From: JAUVYV01 sp964394625
Lineage (GTDB): Bacteria; Planctomycetota; Phycisphaerae; Sedimentisphaerales; Anaerobacaceae
Reading direction: 5' to 3'
DNA: 8,428 nucleotides
Assembly (NCBI GenBank): GCA_964394625.1
Contig: CAYMYK010000132.1
Location: 1 to 8,428 of the forward strand
The position numbers and the translations under genes are program-made. Each line of letters opens with the position of its first letter. Position 1 is the stretch's first letter. The notes under the pieces are model-generated. The model did not search any database, had not been told where the DNA came from, and saw nothing but the letters and a program-made list of their open reading frames with translations. Shown here piece by piece: positions 1-6,116 of this stretch.

Positions 1-93
1 ACAAACGACACGCTTTCAGAGATGACGTAAATCGGCTAAAATTCGGCATTTGCATGTTAGTCCCTGAACGGTTACAGAATGACATTGGAAAAC

Positions 94-136
94 CACGAAT
101 GGACACGAATAGAGAATTGCGTTCTGTAAATTCGTG
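94..136. repeat. CACGAAT direct/inverted repeat cluster
   Basis: CACGAAT occurs twice in direct orientation (94-100 and 104-110), and its exact reverse complement ATTCGTG follows at 130-136. The last two could form a 7-bp stem with a 19-nt loop. The minus-strand reading ATTCGTGTCCATTCGTGG resembles a low-complexity intergenic repeat that recurs in many environmental bacterial genomes. That resemblance is from memory and was not searched. Its function is unknown. Confidence 0.55.
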
Positions 137-176
137 ATTTGTTTTGCCGTAAGGTGTCCTGCGGAGTGTTAATTAG

Positions 177-218
177 TGGCTAAGTTTTTCATGCCTTTGT
201 GGCTTTGTGGTGAAAAAA
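177..218 (-). repeat. CACAAAG-type low-complexity repeat after the kinase stop
   Basis: Read on the minus strand, this starts right after the TGA of the kinase gene with a short T-run, then CACCACAAAGCCACAAAGG and an AAACTTAGCCAC tail. It belongs to the same style of dispersed 'CCACAAAG/CCACAGAG' repeat as the one after the response-regulator gene, and in the same orientation relative to transcription. No strong stem precedes the T-run, so it is not called a terminator. Confidence 0.5.
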
Positions 219-2486
219 TCAAAAATCGGATGGCTCTTGGCAGGGCAGCAGGATTGTTACATTTGTACCTTTGCCCGGCCGGCTCGTTATGTTCAGCGTC
301 CCGCCGTTGATTTGGAGCAGGCGCTGCGCGTGTGCTAATCCCATCCCCCTTTTTCGGCCGGCGCTTCTTGCGGAGAAGAACGGGCAGGTGGCCCGTTCGA
401 GCGTGGCTGCGTCCATTCCGCAGCCGGTGTCGCTGACTGTAACATTCACAGAGTTGCCCGCCTCGTCGTTGGCGGCGGCAACCTTTACAGGACCGGTGCC
501 GCCGTCGTAAGATTCGAGCGAATTGGACAGAATATTGGCGATTGCCGAGGCGACCTGGGCCGAATCCACGGCTGCTTCTTTTATCTGGCCGGCAATATCC
601 AGCCGGATGTCCGTTTTCGCCGTTTGCTGCTGCCGGCAGGCGAGTTCTATGGCCTCTTCCAGAAGCTGGCTGACAGGCGTGGGTGCCGGCCTGGGCTTTG
701 GTGGGTCGGCGTAGCTCATCAGGTCATCGATAATGGCCGACAATTCGCCGGCCGTCTGCTGAATCTGGCCGAGGATGCGCTTCTTTTCGTCGTCCTTCTC
801 GGATTGTGCGAGAAGCTGCGCCCTGCCGGATATGACCGAAAGCGGATTGTTCAACTCGTGTGCGGCCCCGGCCGCCATTTCGGCGAGGGCATCGAGGACA
901 GCCGGTTCGTCCACGCTCGCACGCCGCGTCCGGCTCGGCGGCGACGTCAAAAGCTGGGCAAAACGCTCGGCAAACCACTGCTGTTTGTGCAGGCCGGCGG
1001 CTGAATCGAGGATAATCGCCGCTAAAGATGCGGCGGGCCTCAGTGTTTCGGTGAGCTGCTCGATTGAGGCGGGGTAGCCCGGCTCAAAAATCAGTCCGCC
1101 GATTTCTCTGCCGGCTGCCGTCAACGGCACCAACTTCGTCCTGCTCAGGTCAAACTCGGCATCTATCTGCTCGAAGAGCCATTCGACCCGGCCTTCGGCG
1201 TCGAAGATTTCAAATTCACCCGTTCGGCTCACCGACACGAGCGCCGCGGCTTGCGGGACATTGACGTATGTAAGCTTTTTCCGCTCAGCCGTCTCAAGAA
1301 CGAAAGCGGCGGCCGATTCGCCCGGCACCGACGGCGCCAGATACAGACAAACCGCACCGGTCTGAAATGATTTCTGCCAGCACATCGCCACCGCCTCAAT
1401 GACATCCGCCGGTGAGCTTGCCCCTAAGGGGCTTGCCGAGGCCGTCCTCTGTAGAAGCTCGTTGACGAAATTGAAGTGGCTCGCACCGGGTTGGAGCTGC
1501 TGATTTTCCGAGAGCAGCCGGCCGGCTTCGTCGGCCAACCGCCCTGCGGTCGTCCTGAGCGCATCGCAATAAACCGCCTGCGGGTCCGCCACCAAATCCA
1601 GGCCGAGAAGCCGGGCCTTGTCATCGACGGTCTCGGCGAGCTGCGCCTCGATTTGCGCAAGCTGCTCGGCTGTTATGCCAAGCGATTCGGCAAGCTCCTG
1701 CGGTGCAGTCGGCGTGTCGTAACTGCCCGATTCACCAATCTCAGCTTCTCTTGCTATGCAGTCGGCGAGCCGGACAACCCGGGCGATTCTCGCCTCGGGC
1801 AGGGCCTGCGAAACCGCCTGCGTATTGCTGTGGTGAAGCCATATACCAAGGATAACATCAGGGGCAAGACCAAGCCGCTGAGCCAGCCGTTTGCCTATGA
1901 TTGCGTGGTCAACGCCGAGGTATTTCTGCTCGATAGCTCGGCTGGCGGCATTTGTCGTCCTCGCCTCTTCGACGATGCGCTCGAAGCTCTTTGGCATTGC
2001 CTCGTCAAGGGCGAGCTTGCCGACATCGTGCAGCAGAGCAGCTAAGTAAGCCGAATCTGCGTTTATCGGCGGTATCGCAAGCCCGGCCCCAAGGGCCTCG
2101 GCGAGCCGCCTGGCACAGCAACCGACGGCGATACTGTGACGGGTAATTTGCTTTCTAAACTCGACCCTGCCCTCGTCTGCCTCGCCGGCGCCGCAGGGCT
2201 TTGCCGAAATCAGGCGGTCGCGTATCAGCCGTAACGGCAGCCGGTCAAGGACGCTGCGAACTGAGCCGCCGGGATGCCCCTGCCCGGCGGCGAGGAAAAG
2301 CACCGCAACGGTAAGGGCCGGGTCCGCTTCAACTAACTCAGCCAATGACCCTGGTGTCAGCTCGAACGAATTCAACCGGGCCAGAAACCGCCCGATAACA
2401 CAGGGTAAAATCGAAACGGCTTCGATACGCGCGGCAGCAAGCTCGACCTGCTGCGCCACCGAACTGTCGGGACGTCCCTCGGACAT
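219..2486 (-). CDS. HDOD/HD-GAF-histidine kinase (soluble hybrid sensor)
   Basis: Cytosolic multi-domain sensor histidine kinase of 755 aa with no membrane segments. Residues about 10-250 form an HDOD/HD module, with a DPAL-type helix near 55-60 and the metal-site pattern H117, H153-D154 (in LLHDVGK), H194, H218/H219 and D242. Residues about 350-495 are GAF-like. Residues about 530-750 are the kinase: H-box AAHELNNP with phospho-acceptor His543, N-box NILSNS (N651, N655), G1 DTGCGM (686-691), F-box PFF (702-704), G2 GMGLA (714-718) and G3 GKGTN (738-742). All kinase boxes look intact. I chose the ATG at 2484-2486 because GAGGG lies 7 nt before it; an in-frame GTG at 2490-2492 would have that site only 1 nt away. 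It probably autophosphorylates and passes the phosphoryl group to the response regulator encoded just upstream, about 100 nt away on the same strand. The signal sensed by the HDOD/GAF part is unknown. Confidence 0.92.
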   Translation of the reverse strand: MSEGRPDSSVAQQVELAAARIEAVSILPCVIGRFLARLNSFELTPGSLAELVEADPALTVAVLFLAAGQGHPGGSVRSVLDRLPLRLIRDRLISAKPCGAGEADEGRVEFRKQITRHSIAVGCCARRLAEALGAGLAIPPINADSAYLAALLHDVGKLALDEAMPKSFERIVEEARTTNAASRAIEQKYLGVDHAIIGKRLAQRLGLAPDVILGIWLHHSNTQAVSQALPEARIARVVRLADCIAREAEIGESGSYDTPTAPQELAESLGITAEQLAQIEAQLAETVDDKARLLGLDLVADPQAVYCDALRTTAGRLADEAGRLLSENQQLQPGASHFNFVNELLQRTASASPLGASSPADVIEAVAMCWQKSFQTGAVCLYLAPSVPGESAAAFVLETAERKKLTYVNVPQAAALVSVSRTGEFEIFDAEGRVEWLFEQIDAEFDLSRTKLVPLTAAGREIGGLIFEPGYPASIEQLTETLRPAASLAAIILDSAAGLHKQQWFAERFAQLLTSPPSRTRRASVDEPAVLDALAEMAAGAAHELNNPLSVISGRAQLLAQSEKDDEKKRILGQIQQTAGELSAIIDDLMSYADPPKPRPAPTPVSQLLEEAIELACRQQQTAKTDIRLDIAGQIKEAAVDSAQVASAIANILSNSLESYDGGTGPVKVAAANDEAGNSVNVTVSDTGCGMDAATLERATCPFFSARSAGRKRGMGLAHAQRLLQINGGTLNITSRPGKGTNVTILLPCQEPSDF

Positions 2487-2493
2487 ACACACA

Positions 2494-2498
2494 CCCTC
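2494..2498 (-). promoter_or_regulatory. Ribosome binding site GAGGG deciding the kinase start
   Basis: On the minus strand GAGGG sits 7 nt before the ATG at 2484-2486 and only 1 nt before the alternative GTG at 2490-2492. This favours the ATG start and a 755-aa protein over the 757-aa form. Confidence 0.55.
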
Positions 2499-2511
2499 AC
2501 CCGTAATTTGA

Positions 2512-2532
2512 TTGATTATTGATACAAATCAA
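2512..2532. repeat. Inverted repeat TTGATT-N9-AATCAA
   Basis: A perfect 6-bp inverted repeat (2512-2517 and 2527-2532) in the AT-rich gap between the response regulator and kinase genes, just upstream of the kinase ribosome binding site. It could be an operator or a weak hairpin in the joint transcript. AT-rich DNA throws up such repeats by chance. Confidence 0.3.
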
Positions 2533-2555
2533 CTCTCAACGGCTAAAATATTTGA

Positions 2556-2588
2556 TTCTCTGTGTCCTCTGTGTGCTCTGTGGCTAAT
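2556..2588 (-). repeat. CCACAGAG-type low-complexity repeat after the regulator stop
   Basis: Immediately after the TAG of the response regulator, the minus strand reads ATTAGCCACAGAG, then ACACAGAGG and ACACAGAGAA. It is a string of CACAGAG units with about 8-10 nt periodicity. This is a recognisable environmental-genome intergenic repeat type, as far as I recall. It sits in the short spacer between the regulator and the kinase. Confidence 0.6.
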
Positions 2589-3167
2589 CTATTTTGCTTT
2601 TTGCCCAATTTCGAGGACGGCGCAGATTCTGTCAACAAGCTCCTTGATATCAAAGGGTTTTCTGACGAAGTCCTGCGCCCCGGACTTTAAGAGCTGGTCG
2701 ATTTCATCCTGCTTTATAACGCCGCTGACGATGATAATTTTTATATCCTCGAACTGAGGATTCTGCCTTATGGTATGGCAGACGACGTTGCCGTTGACGT
2801 CCGGCAGCATATAGTCAAGTAAAATGACATCGGGTTTGAATTGCTCGGTCTGAATACCCGCTTCATAGCCGCTCGAGGCGGTCCTTACTTCAAACCTTTC
2901 GTCCCGGCTGAGCACATCGACCATCAGCTCGATTATCTCTGCATCGTCATCGACTATGAGAACTTTCTTCCTGCCTGAACCAAGCGATTCAAGAGGAATG
3001 TCATTATCCTTCATAAACTTGAGTAAGCTGGTCCGTGGGATCCTCCTGAACCGAGAGCCCGGGACGCGAAAACCCTCTAACCGCCCGGAGTCAAAACAGC
3101 GGATGATAGTCTGCTGGCTGACCTTGCAGATTTCGGCGGCCTCGCCTGTTGTAAATAATTCCTTCAT
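2589..3167 (-). CDS. Response regulator, N-terminal excisionase-type HTH plus receiver domain
   Basis: A 192-aa two-domain regulator. Residues 4-56 are a MerR/excisionase-type helix-turn-helix (TTGEAAEICKVSQQTI, then a basic SRFRRIPR wing and SLLKFM helix). Residues about 67-187 are a receiver domain with acidic cluster D73-D75, phospho-acceptor D118 (LLDYMLPD), S148 in the IIIVSG strand and K170 followed by P171. All key receiver residues are present, so it should accept a phosphoryl group, and the likely donor is the histidine kinase encoded next on the same strand. The DNA-binding part lies before the receiver, opposite to the usual OmpR or NarL order. The start at ATG 3165-3167 is supported by AGGAGA 7-8 nt upstream. 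A good sigma70-like promoter lies upstream. The target genes are unknown; candidates are its own operon and the neighbouring exported-protein cluster. Confidence 0.93.
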   Translation of the reverse strand: MKELFTTGEAAEICKVSQQTIIRCFDSGRLEGFRVPGSRFRRIPRTSLLKFMKDNDIPLESLGSGRKKVLIVDDDAEIIELMVDVLSRDERFEVRTASSGYEAGIQTEQFKPDVILLDYMLPDVNGNVVCHTIRQNPQFEDIKIIIVSGVIKQDEIDQLLKSGAQDFVRKPFDIKELVDRICAVLEIGQKAK

Positions 3168-3234
3168 AATTCACTCTCCTCTTCTCGTGTTCTACCTCAA
3201 AATATAACTCTCTCTAAATTACCTCATCACCCTA

Positions 3235-3263
3235 ATTTAACTATTGGGCTGTGCGTTTGTCAA
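3235..3263 (-). promoter_or_regulatory. Sigma70-like promoter for the response regulator-kinase pair
   Basis: The minus strand carries a perfect -35 TTGACA (3258-3263), a 17-nt spacer and a -10 TTAAAT (3235-3240). The expected transcript start is near 3228, giving a leader of about 60 nt before the response-regulator ATG. No other promoter of similar quality was seen in the kinase-regulator spacer, so the two genes are probably co-transcribed. Confidence 0.6.
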
Positions 3264-3477
3264 GGATAAAAAATACTAAATGTTCAATTATCAGCCGGGA
3301 GAACCAATATATTATCGGGCTCAGGGGACTGCGAACGGCCTTTTGTTCAGAATGAGTGCAAAAGTGCAAAAGTCGGAAGGGTATAAGTTTGGGCTTTTCC
3401 CTCAGCGGCCTGGGCCTGGCATCAGGGCTCGAAGGGCATCGCCAGCCAGCTTACAAGTGAGAAAGCCACAAGCCAAG
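3264..3477. other. Non-coding stretch between the unknown gene and the regulator promoter
   Basis: Together with the promoter and leader of the response regulator this makes about 310 bases without a convincing gene. It holds a tandem pair of GTGCAAAA (3356-3371) and short inverted arms CTGGC/GCCAG and AGCTT/AAGCT on the side nearest the unknown gene. I see no clear terminator with a T-run for the unknown gene and no RNA family that I recognise. A small plus-strand open frame starting at 3280 lacks a well-placed ribosome binding site and was not accepted. Confidence 0.5.
3356..3371. repeat. Tandem 8-bp direct repeat GTGCAAAA x2
   Basis: Two adjacent exact copies of GTGCAAAA occupy 3356-3363 and 3364-3371 in the non-coding stretch upstream of the regulator promoter. 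This could be a binding-site pair, or a chance short repeat. Confidence 0.45.
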
Positions 3478-4338
3478 CTATGTCACTATATTTAGCGAAT
3501 CCGGTTCTGCCGGTGTGCTTTCACCCGCCGGATGCTGAAGCTCATTGTAGATATCGAGAAATTTTTGATATGCGACGCCTTTTCCCTGCGGGCCGGACAG
3601 CTCGGGCAGTATCCTTACGTTGTTTAAGGCGGCCAGGAACTGCTCCAGCGCCGTTTCAAATGCGGTTGTAATATCCGGCGATTGTTCCGCCGTCTGCTCG
3701 GCCGCCGCCGTGCCATCCTGAACCTGCTCGGCGGCAACTCCCTCAAGTATCTCGCCGACAATCTCCGTCTGCTGAGCCAGCTCGACGGCCGTTTCGCTCG
3801 ATTGTTCCGTCATCGCCGCCAGCGACGCAACGAAGGCCTGAAACGTGGAAGTCAATTCGCCGGCCAGGGCCTCTTTGGATGGCGTTTGGCCGGCCAGAAA
3901 ATCTTCGACACGCTGGTTGACCTTCTGCGTGAAACCGTCAACCAGGACGCTCGCCAGCTCCTCGCTAATCTGGCCCTTCTCGACAAGGTCCCGGATATAA
4001 GGCACTACGGACTCAGCCAGGTCAGCGACCTTTTCATCCGCGACCGCACGCAGTTGAGCGGTCTCTATCGCAGCTAACTGGTCGTGGAAATTGATGCGCA
4101 GCCGAATATCGGCTACACCCTTGAAGTGCCCCTGCTGCAGCAGGCGAATCACACCCTTGAGGTTTCCGGTTTTCTCACCGTTCTCGGCCTGGCTCGCTTC
4201 GTCTGATAATAAGTCAGCGTCAGCGGCTTTAGCTTTGGATGAAGCGGCATCGGCCTGGGCGGGCCCCGTCCGGACGGGATTGTCGTTCCCAGGGCCTGCA
4301 ACAGTGGGCATTTGGATGTGTACCTTTTCGACGTGCAT
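3478..4338 (-). CDS. Unknown acidic helical protein, 286 aa
   Basis: I do not recognise this protein. Residues 1-58 are low-complexity (Ala/Asp/Ser/Lys-rich) and probably disordered. Residues about 59-90 hold a compact block that looks conserved in style (GVIRLLQQGHFKGVADIRLR then INF). Residues about 85-245 are Ala/Glu/Gln-rich and predicted helical, with coiled-coil character and a Glu/Ala-rich insert near 200-220. The tail 245-286 is short and acidic. There is no Cys, no signal peptide and no membrane segment, so it is presumably cytosolic. The ATG at 4336-4338 has AGGGAG 7 nt upstream. It is divergent from the glycoside hydrolase and on the same strand as the regulator-kinase pair, but separated from it by about 310 bases and a separate promoter. 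Coding quality and a good ribosome binding site make it a real gene; a flagellar or structural adaptor role is only one guess. Confidence 0.8.
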   Translation of the reverse strand: MHVEKVHIQMPTVAGPGNDNPVRTGPAQADAASSKAKAADADLLSDEASQAENGEKTGNLKGVIRLLQQGHFKGVADIRLRINFHDQLAAIETAQLRAVADEKVADLAESVVPYIRDLVEKGQISEELASVLVDGFTQKVNQRVEDFLAGQTPSKEALAGELTSTFQAFVASLAAMTEQSSETAVELAQQTEIVGEILEGVAAEQVQDGTAAAEQTAEQSPDITTAFETALEQFLAALNNVRILPELSGPQGKGVAYQKFLDIYNELQHPAGESTPAEPDSLNIVT

Positions 4339-4381
4339 AATCCGGCTCCCTAAATACGACTGTTAAATCCACCACCAAACA

Positions 4382-4413
4382 ATTATATCGGCGACGCAGA
4401 CTGCATAACTTTA
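4382..4413 (-). promoter_or_regulatory. Candidate promoter of the unknown gene
   Basis: The minus strand has a perfect -10 TATAAT (4382-4387) but no good TTGACA-like -35 at the right distance. Overlapping it is TAAAGTTA (4406-4413), 13 nt, then GCCGATAT (4385-4392). This resembles the flagellar sigma28 consensus TAAAGTTT-N11-GCCGATAA, but its spacer is two bases too long. Either sigma could use it; the leader to the ATG would be roughly 35-40 nt. Confidence 0.4.
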
Positions 4414-4427
4414 CCGCCATATCATTG

Positions 4428-4442
4428 ATTGGTTGAGCCAAT
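4428..4442. repeat. Inverted repeat ATTGG-N5-CCAAT in the divergent region
   Basis: A 15-bp near-palindrome in the shared upstream region of the unknown gene and the glycoside hydrolase. It lies just before the candidate hydrolase -35 and upstream of the candidate minus-strand promoter, so it is placed where a shared operator would sit. No regulator can be assigned. Confidence 0.35.
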
Positions 4443-4444
4443 AT

Positions 4445-4473
4445 TTGCAAACCGGCCCCGGTTCGGCTACCAT
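4445..4473 (+). promoter_or_regulatory. Weak candidate promoter of the glycoside hydrolase
   Basis: TTGCAA (4445-4450), a 17-nt spacer and TACCAT (4468-4473). Each hexamer matches the sigma70 consensus at four positions. It is the best plus-strand candidate in the divergent region, with a leader of about 60 nt, but the match is modest and the spacer is unusually GC-rich. Confidence 0.3.
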
Positions 4474-4491
4474 TGACGCCGGCAGAACCGG
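4458..4491. repeat. Inverted repeat CCGGTTC / GAACCGG
   Basis: A perfect 7-bp inverted repeat (4458-4464 and 4485-4491), extended by GGC/GCC inside (4465-4467 and 4478-4480) after a small bulge. It overlaps the candidate -10 of the glycoside hydrolase and lies about 50 bases before its ATG. It may act as an operator or cruciform; if transcription starts further upstream, it would be a leader hairpin. Confidence 0.4.
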
Positions 4492-4525
4492 CTGAATGTG
4501 CAGCCGAGCGTGGAGTTTCTTTTCA

Positions 4526-4530
4526 GGGAG
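4526..4530 (+). promoter_or_regulatory. Ribosome binding site GGGAG deciding the hydrolase start
   Basis: GGGAG lies 8 nt before the ATG at 4539. The ATG begins a clean signal peptide, whereas the in-frame start at 4473, 22 codons earlier, would place a charged tail in front of it and has no ribosome binding site. Confidence 0.6.
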
Positions 4531-4538
4531 TCGCCATA

Positions 4539-6017
4539 ATGAAACACGTATTTCAGCTTGCCGGATATTGCGTCTATCTTTCGCTGCTGATAGCGCCGTC
4601 GGTATTCGGTCAATTTGCGATTATGGATGCGGTTCGGGCGGAAGTGGATTTCTCGAAAAAGCTGCGGGTCTGGGACGGCTTCGGCGTCAACTACGTCGAG
4701 GTCGCGCAGACGAAGGACTACCGGGCAGACCCGCAGGAATATGGCGGCTTCAGTATTCTTAGCGAGAAGCAGCGCCAAAAAATACTCGATATGATTTTCG
4801 GCGATGATGGTCTAAGACCCGGCGTCGTCAAGATGTTCTTCGACCCGTTCCATCAGAAAAGGCCCGATGCCGAGTTCGACCACGAAACGACAACGAAATG
4901 GATGCGCTATTTTGTCCGTGAAGGGCTGAAGAGAACTCGCGCCCGCGGCGACGATTTGACCATCGTAACGACCCTGTACGGCCCGCCGCCCTGGGCGACG
5001 CTGCAGAAGTTCATGCGAGGCCGGGACCTTGACCACGCTCGCAAGCAGGACCTTGCACGTTATATGATTGACTGGATCAGGTTCCTGCGCGAGAAGGAGG
5101 GATTTCCCGTCAGGTACATCTCACTGCACAACGAGGGCGAGGACTGGATGCGCTGGCCCGCCGACGGCAAGAGCGGCAATATCGGAGGCGGGCACGACTA
5201 CAATATGTTCTGGCCTCCCGAACAGGTGGTGGACTTTCTGAAGTTTGTCAGGCCGATGCTTGATGAAGCGGGACTGGGCGATGTCGGAATCACGCCCGGC
5301 GAGTGCAGCAACTGGTATCGGTTCAGCGCCTGGGGTTATGCCGACGCCATCGCCGAAGACGAAGGGTCCCTGCAAAACCTCGGCCTTATCACCTCCCACG
5401 GCTTCTACAAAGGCAGTTACGGACGCTGGTTCGGCGAGCACAGAAGCGTCGGGATCGACACCCTGCGGGCGAGACGCCCCGGGCTTCACGCCTGGGTAAC
5501 ATCGACAAGCTGGGGCAGGATGGACGTGGTGTTTGCAAGAGAAGCGTTCGGCAACATCTACACGGCCAAGGTCAACGCGATTATACCCTGGGCGTGCATT
5601 CAAAGGCCGGTGAAGTGGGTGGGCGGCGACCCGAATCCGGGCTGTGCGTTCAGGGTCTATGAGGACGGCACATATAAGGTGATGCGCGGCTACTATTATT
5701 ATAAGCAGCTTTGCCGGGCGGGCCGGCCCGGTATGGCCGTCGCTAAGACAATGGAGATGGATTCCGAAATAGCACTCATCGGGTTTTCGAGGAACGGCAC
5801 GAAATATCCGGACGCCTTTATCCTTATCAATATCGGCAAAGAGGGTACGAAGAAAATCAATGTGAAGGTTGCAGGCACGCCCGGCAAGACATTCGAGGCC
5901 TGCCGAACTACGGACAGACAAGAGCAGTACAAATTCATAGGTGAATTTACGCTCGAAAACGACGTGCTTGTTTACGAAGCCCCGCGGCTGTCGGCGACGA
6001 CCTTCTTTGCCAAATAG
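4539..6017 (+). CDS. Secreted GH30-like glycoside hydrolase, nucleophile position replaced
   Basis: Exported protein of 492 aa. Residues 1-24 form a Sec signal peptide (hydrophobic core CVYLSLLIAP, probable cleavage near VFG-Q). Residues about 35-390 look like a clan GH-A (beta/alpha)8 barrel of GH30 type: WDGFGVNYVE (45-54) near the start, YGPPPWATLQ (147-156) matching the SPP-x-WM strand, ISLHNEGEDW (194-203) with putative acid/base E199, and SHGFYKG (286-292). Residues about 395-492 form the beta-sandwich, ending SATTFFAK as GH30 proteins typically end in a SVTTF-like strand. The strand that should carry the nucleophile reads HAWVTSTSWG (317-326), where GH30 enzymes have W-x-T-E; position 322 is Ser (TCG, 5502-5504). 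The protein may be inactive on glycosides, use another residue, or belong to a divergent family. Its neighbours are exported carbohydrate-related proteins. The substrate is unknown. Confidence 0.82.
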   Translation: MKHVFQLAGYCVYLSLLIAPSVFGQFAIMDAVRAEVDFSKKLRVWDGFGVNYVEVAQTKDYRADPQEYGGFSILSEKQRQKILDMIFGDDGLRPGVVKMFFDPFHQKRPDAEFDHETTTKWMRYFVREGLKRTRARGDDLTIVTTLYGPPPWATLQKFMRGRDLDHARKQDLARYMIDWIRFLREKEGFPVRYISLHNEGEDWMRWPADGKSGNIGGGHDYNMFWPPEQVVDFLKFVRPMLDEAGLGDVGITPGECSNWYRFSAWGYADAIAEDEGSLQNLGLITSHGFYKGSYGRWFGEHRSVGIDTLRARRPGLHAWVTSTSWGRMDVVFAREAFGNIYTAKVNAIIPWACIQRPVKWVGGDPNPGCAFRVYEDGTYKVMRGYYYYKQLCRAGRPGMAVAKTMEMDSEIALIGFSRNGTKYPDAFILINIGKEGTKKINVKVAGTPGKTFEACRTTDRQEQYKFIGEFTLENDVLVYEAPRLSATTFFAK

Positions 6018-6032
6018 CCGTTTAGCTTCGTT

Positions 6033-6044
6033 GGTGCCGGCACC
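6033..6044. promoter_or_regulatory. 12-bp perfect palindrome GGTGCCGGCACC
   Basis: A self-complementary 12-mer between the hydrolase stop and the next promoter, ending 6 nt before the -35 at 6051. The position suits a repressor or activator operator. A TTTCGTTT run follows, so it could also act as a weak terminator for the hydrolase transcript, although the stem would be only 4 bp with a 4-nt loop. Confidence 0.4.
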
Positions 6045-6050
6045 TTTCGT

Positions 6051-6079
6051 TTGACATTACGCCGCCCGCCTGAGATAAT
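6051..6079 (+). promoter_or_regulatory. Sigma70-like promoter for the isomerase-fold gene
   Basis: TTGACA (6051-6056), a 17-nt spacer and GATAAT (6074-6079). This is a perfect -35, optimal spacing and a five-of-six -10. Transcription would start near 6086, about 30 nt before the ATG at 6117. The isomerase-fold gene and the gene after it can therefore be expressed independently of the hydrolase. Confidence 0.65.
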
Positions 6080-6116
6080 AGACGCACCAAAATTAAACCA
6101 AATTAGGAGATATGTT

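Larger units (their letters stand above)
1..218. other. Intergenic region downstream of the kinase gene
   Basis: I see no convincing gene in this stretch, which lies downstream of the minus-strand kinase gene. It is AT-rich compared with the coding DNA around it. It contains a CACGAAT direct and inverted repeat cluster (about 94-136) and a CACAAAG-type repeat that runs up to the kinase stop codon (177-218). Both are described separately. The left edge of the window cuts the region, so a neighbouring gene may begin just outside it. Confidence 0.6.

Noticed and set aside
94..136. CRISPR-like or insertion-sequence end
   Set aside because: Only two direct copies of a 7-mer with a 3-base gap, no spacer-sized periodicity, no transposase and no target-site duplication.
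1476..2045. 189-aa open frame on the plus strand inside the kinase gene
   Set aside because: Antisense to the HDOD/HD coding region with its conserved residues; no start signals or family resemblance.
3375..3477. Possible cyclic-di-GMP-type riboswitch or small RNA in the GC-rich stretch
   Set aside because: Short arms such as CTGGC/GCCAG are present, but the conserved core and helices of known riboswitches could not be matched, and the location is downstream of one gene and far from a start.
3280..3495. 71-aa plus-strand open frame in the non-coding stretch
   Set aside because: The nearest AAGGA is 13 nt from the ATG, composition is not protein-like, and the end overlaps the unknown gene antisense.
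5121..5921. 266-aa open frame on the minus strand inside the hydrolase gene
   Set aside because: Lies fully antisense to a gene with signal peptide and family motifs, has no ribosome binding site or recognisable domain, and is a GC-rich codon shadow.
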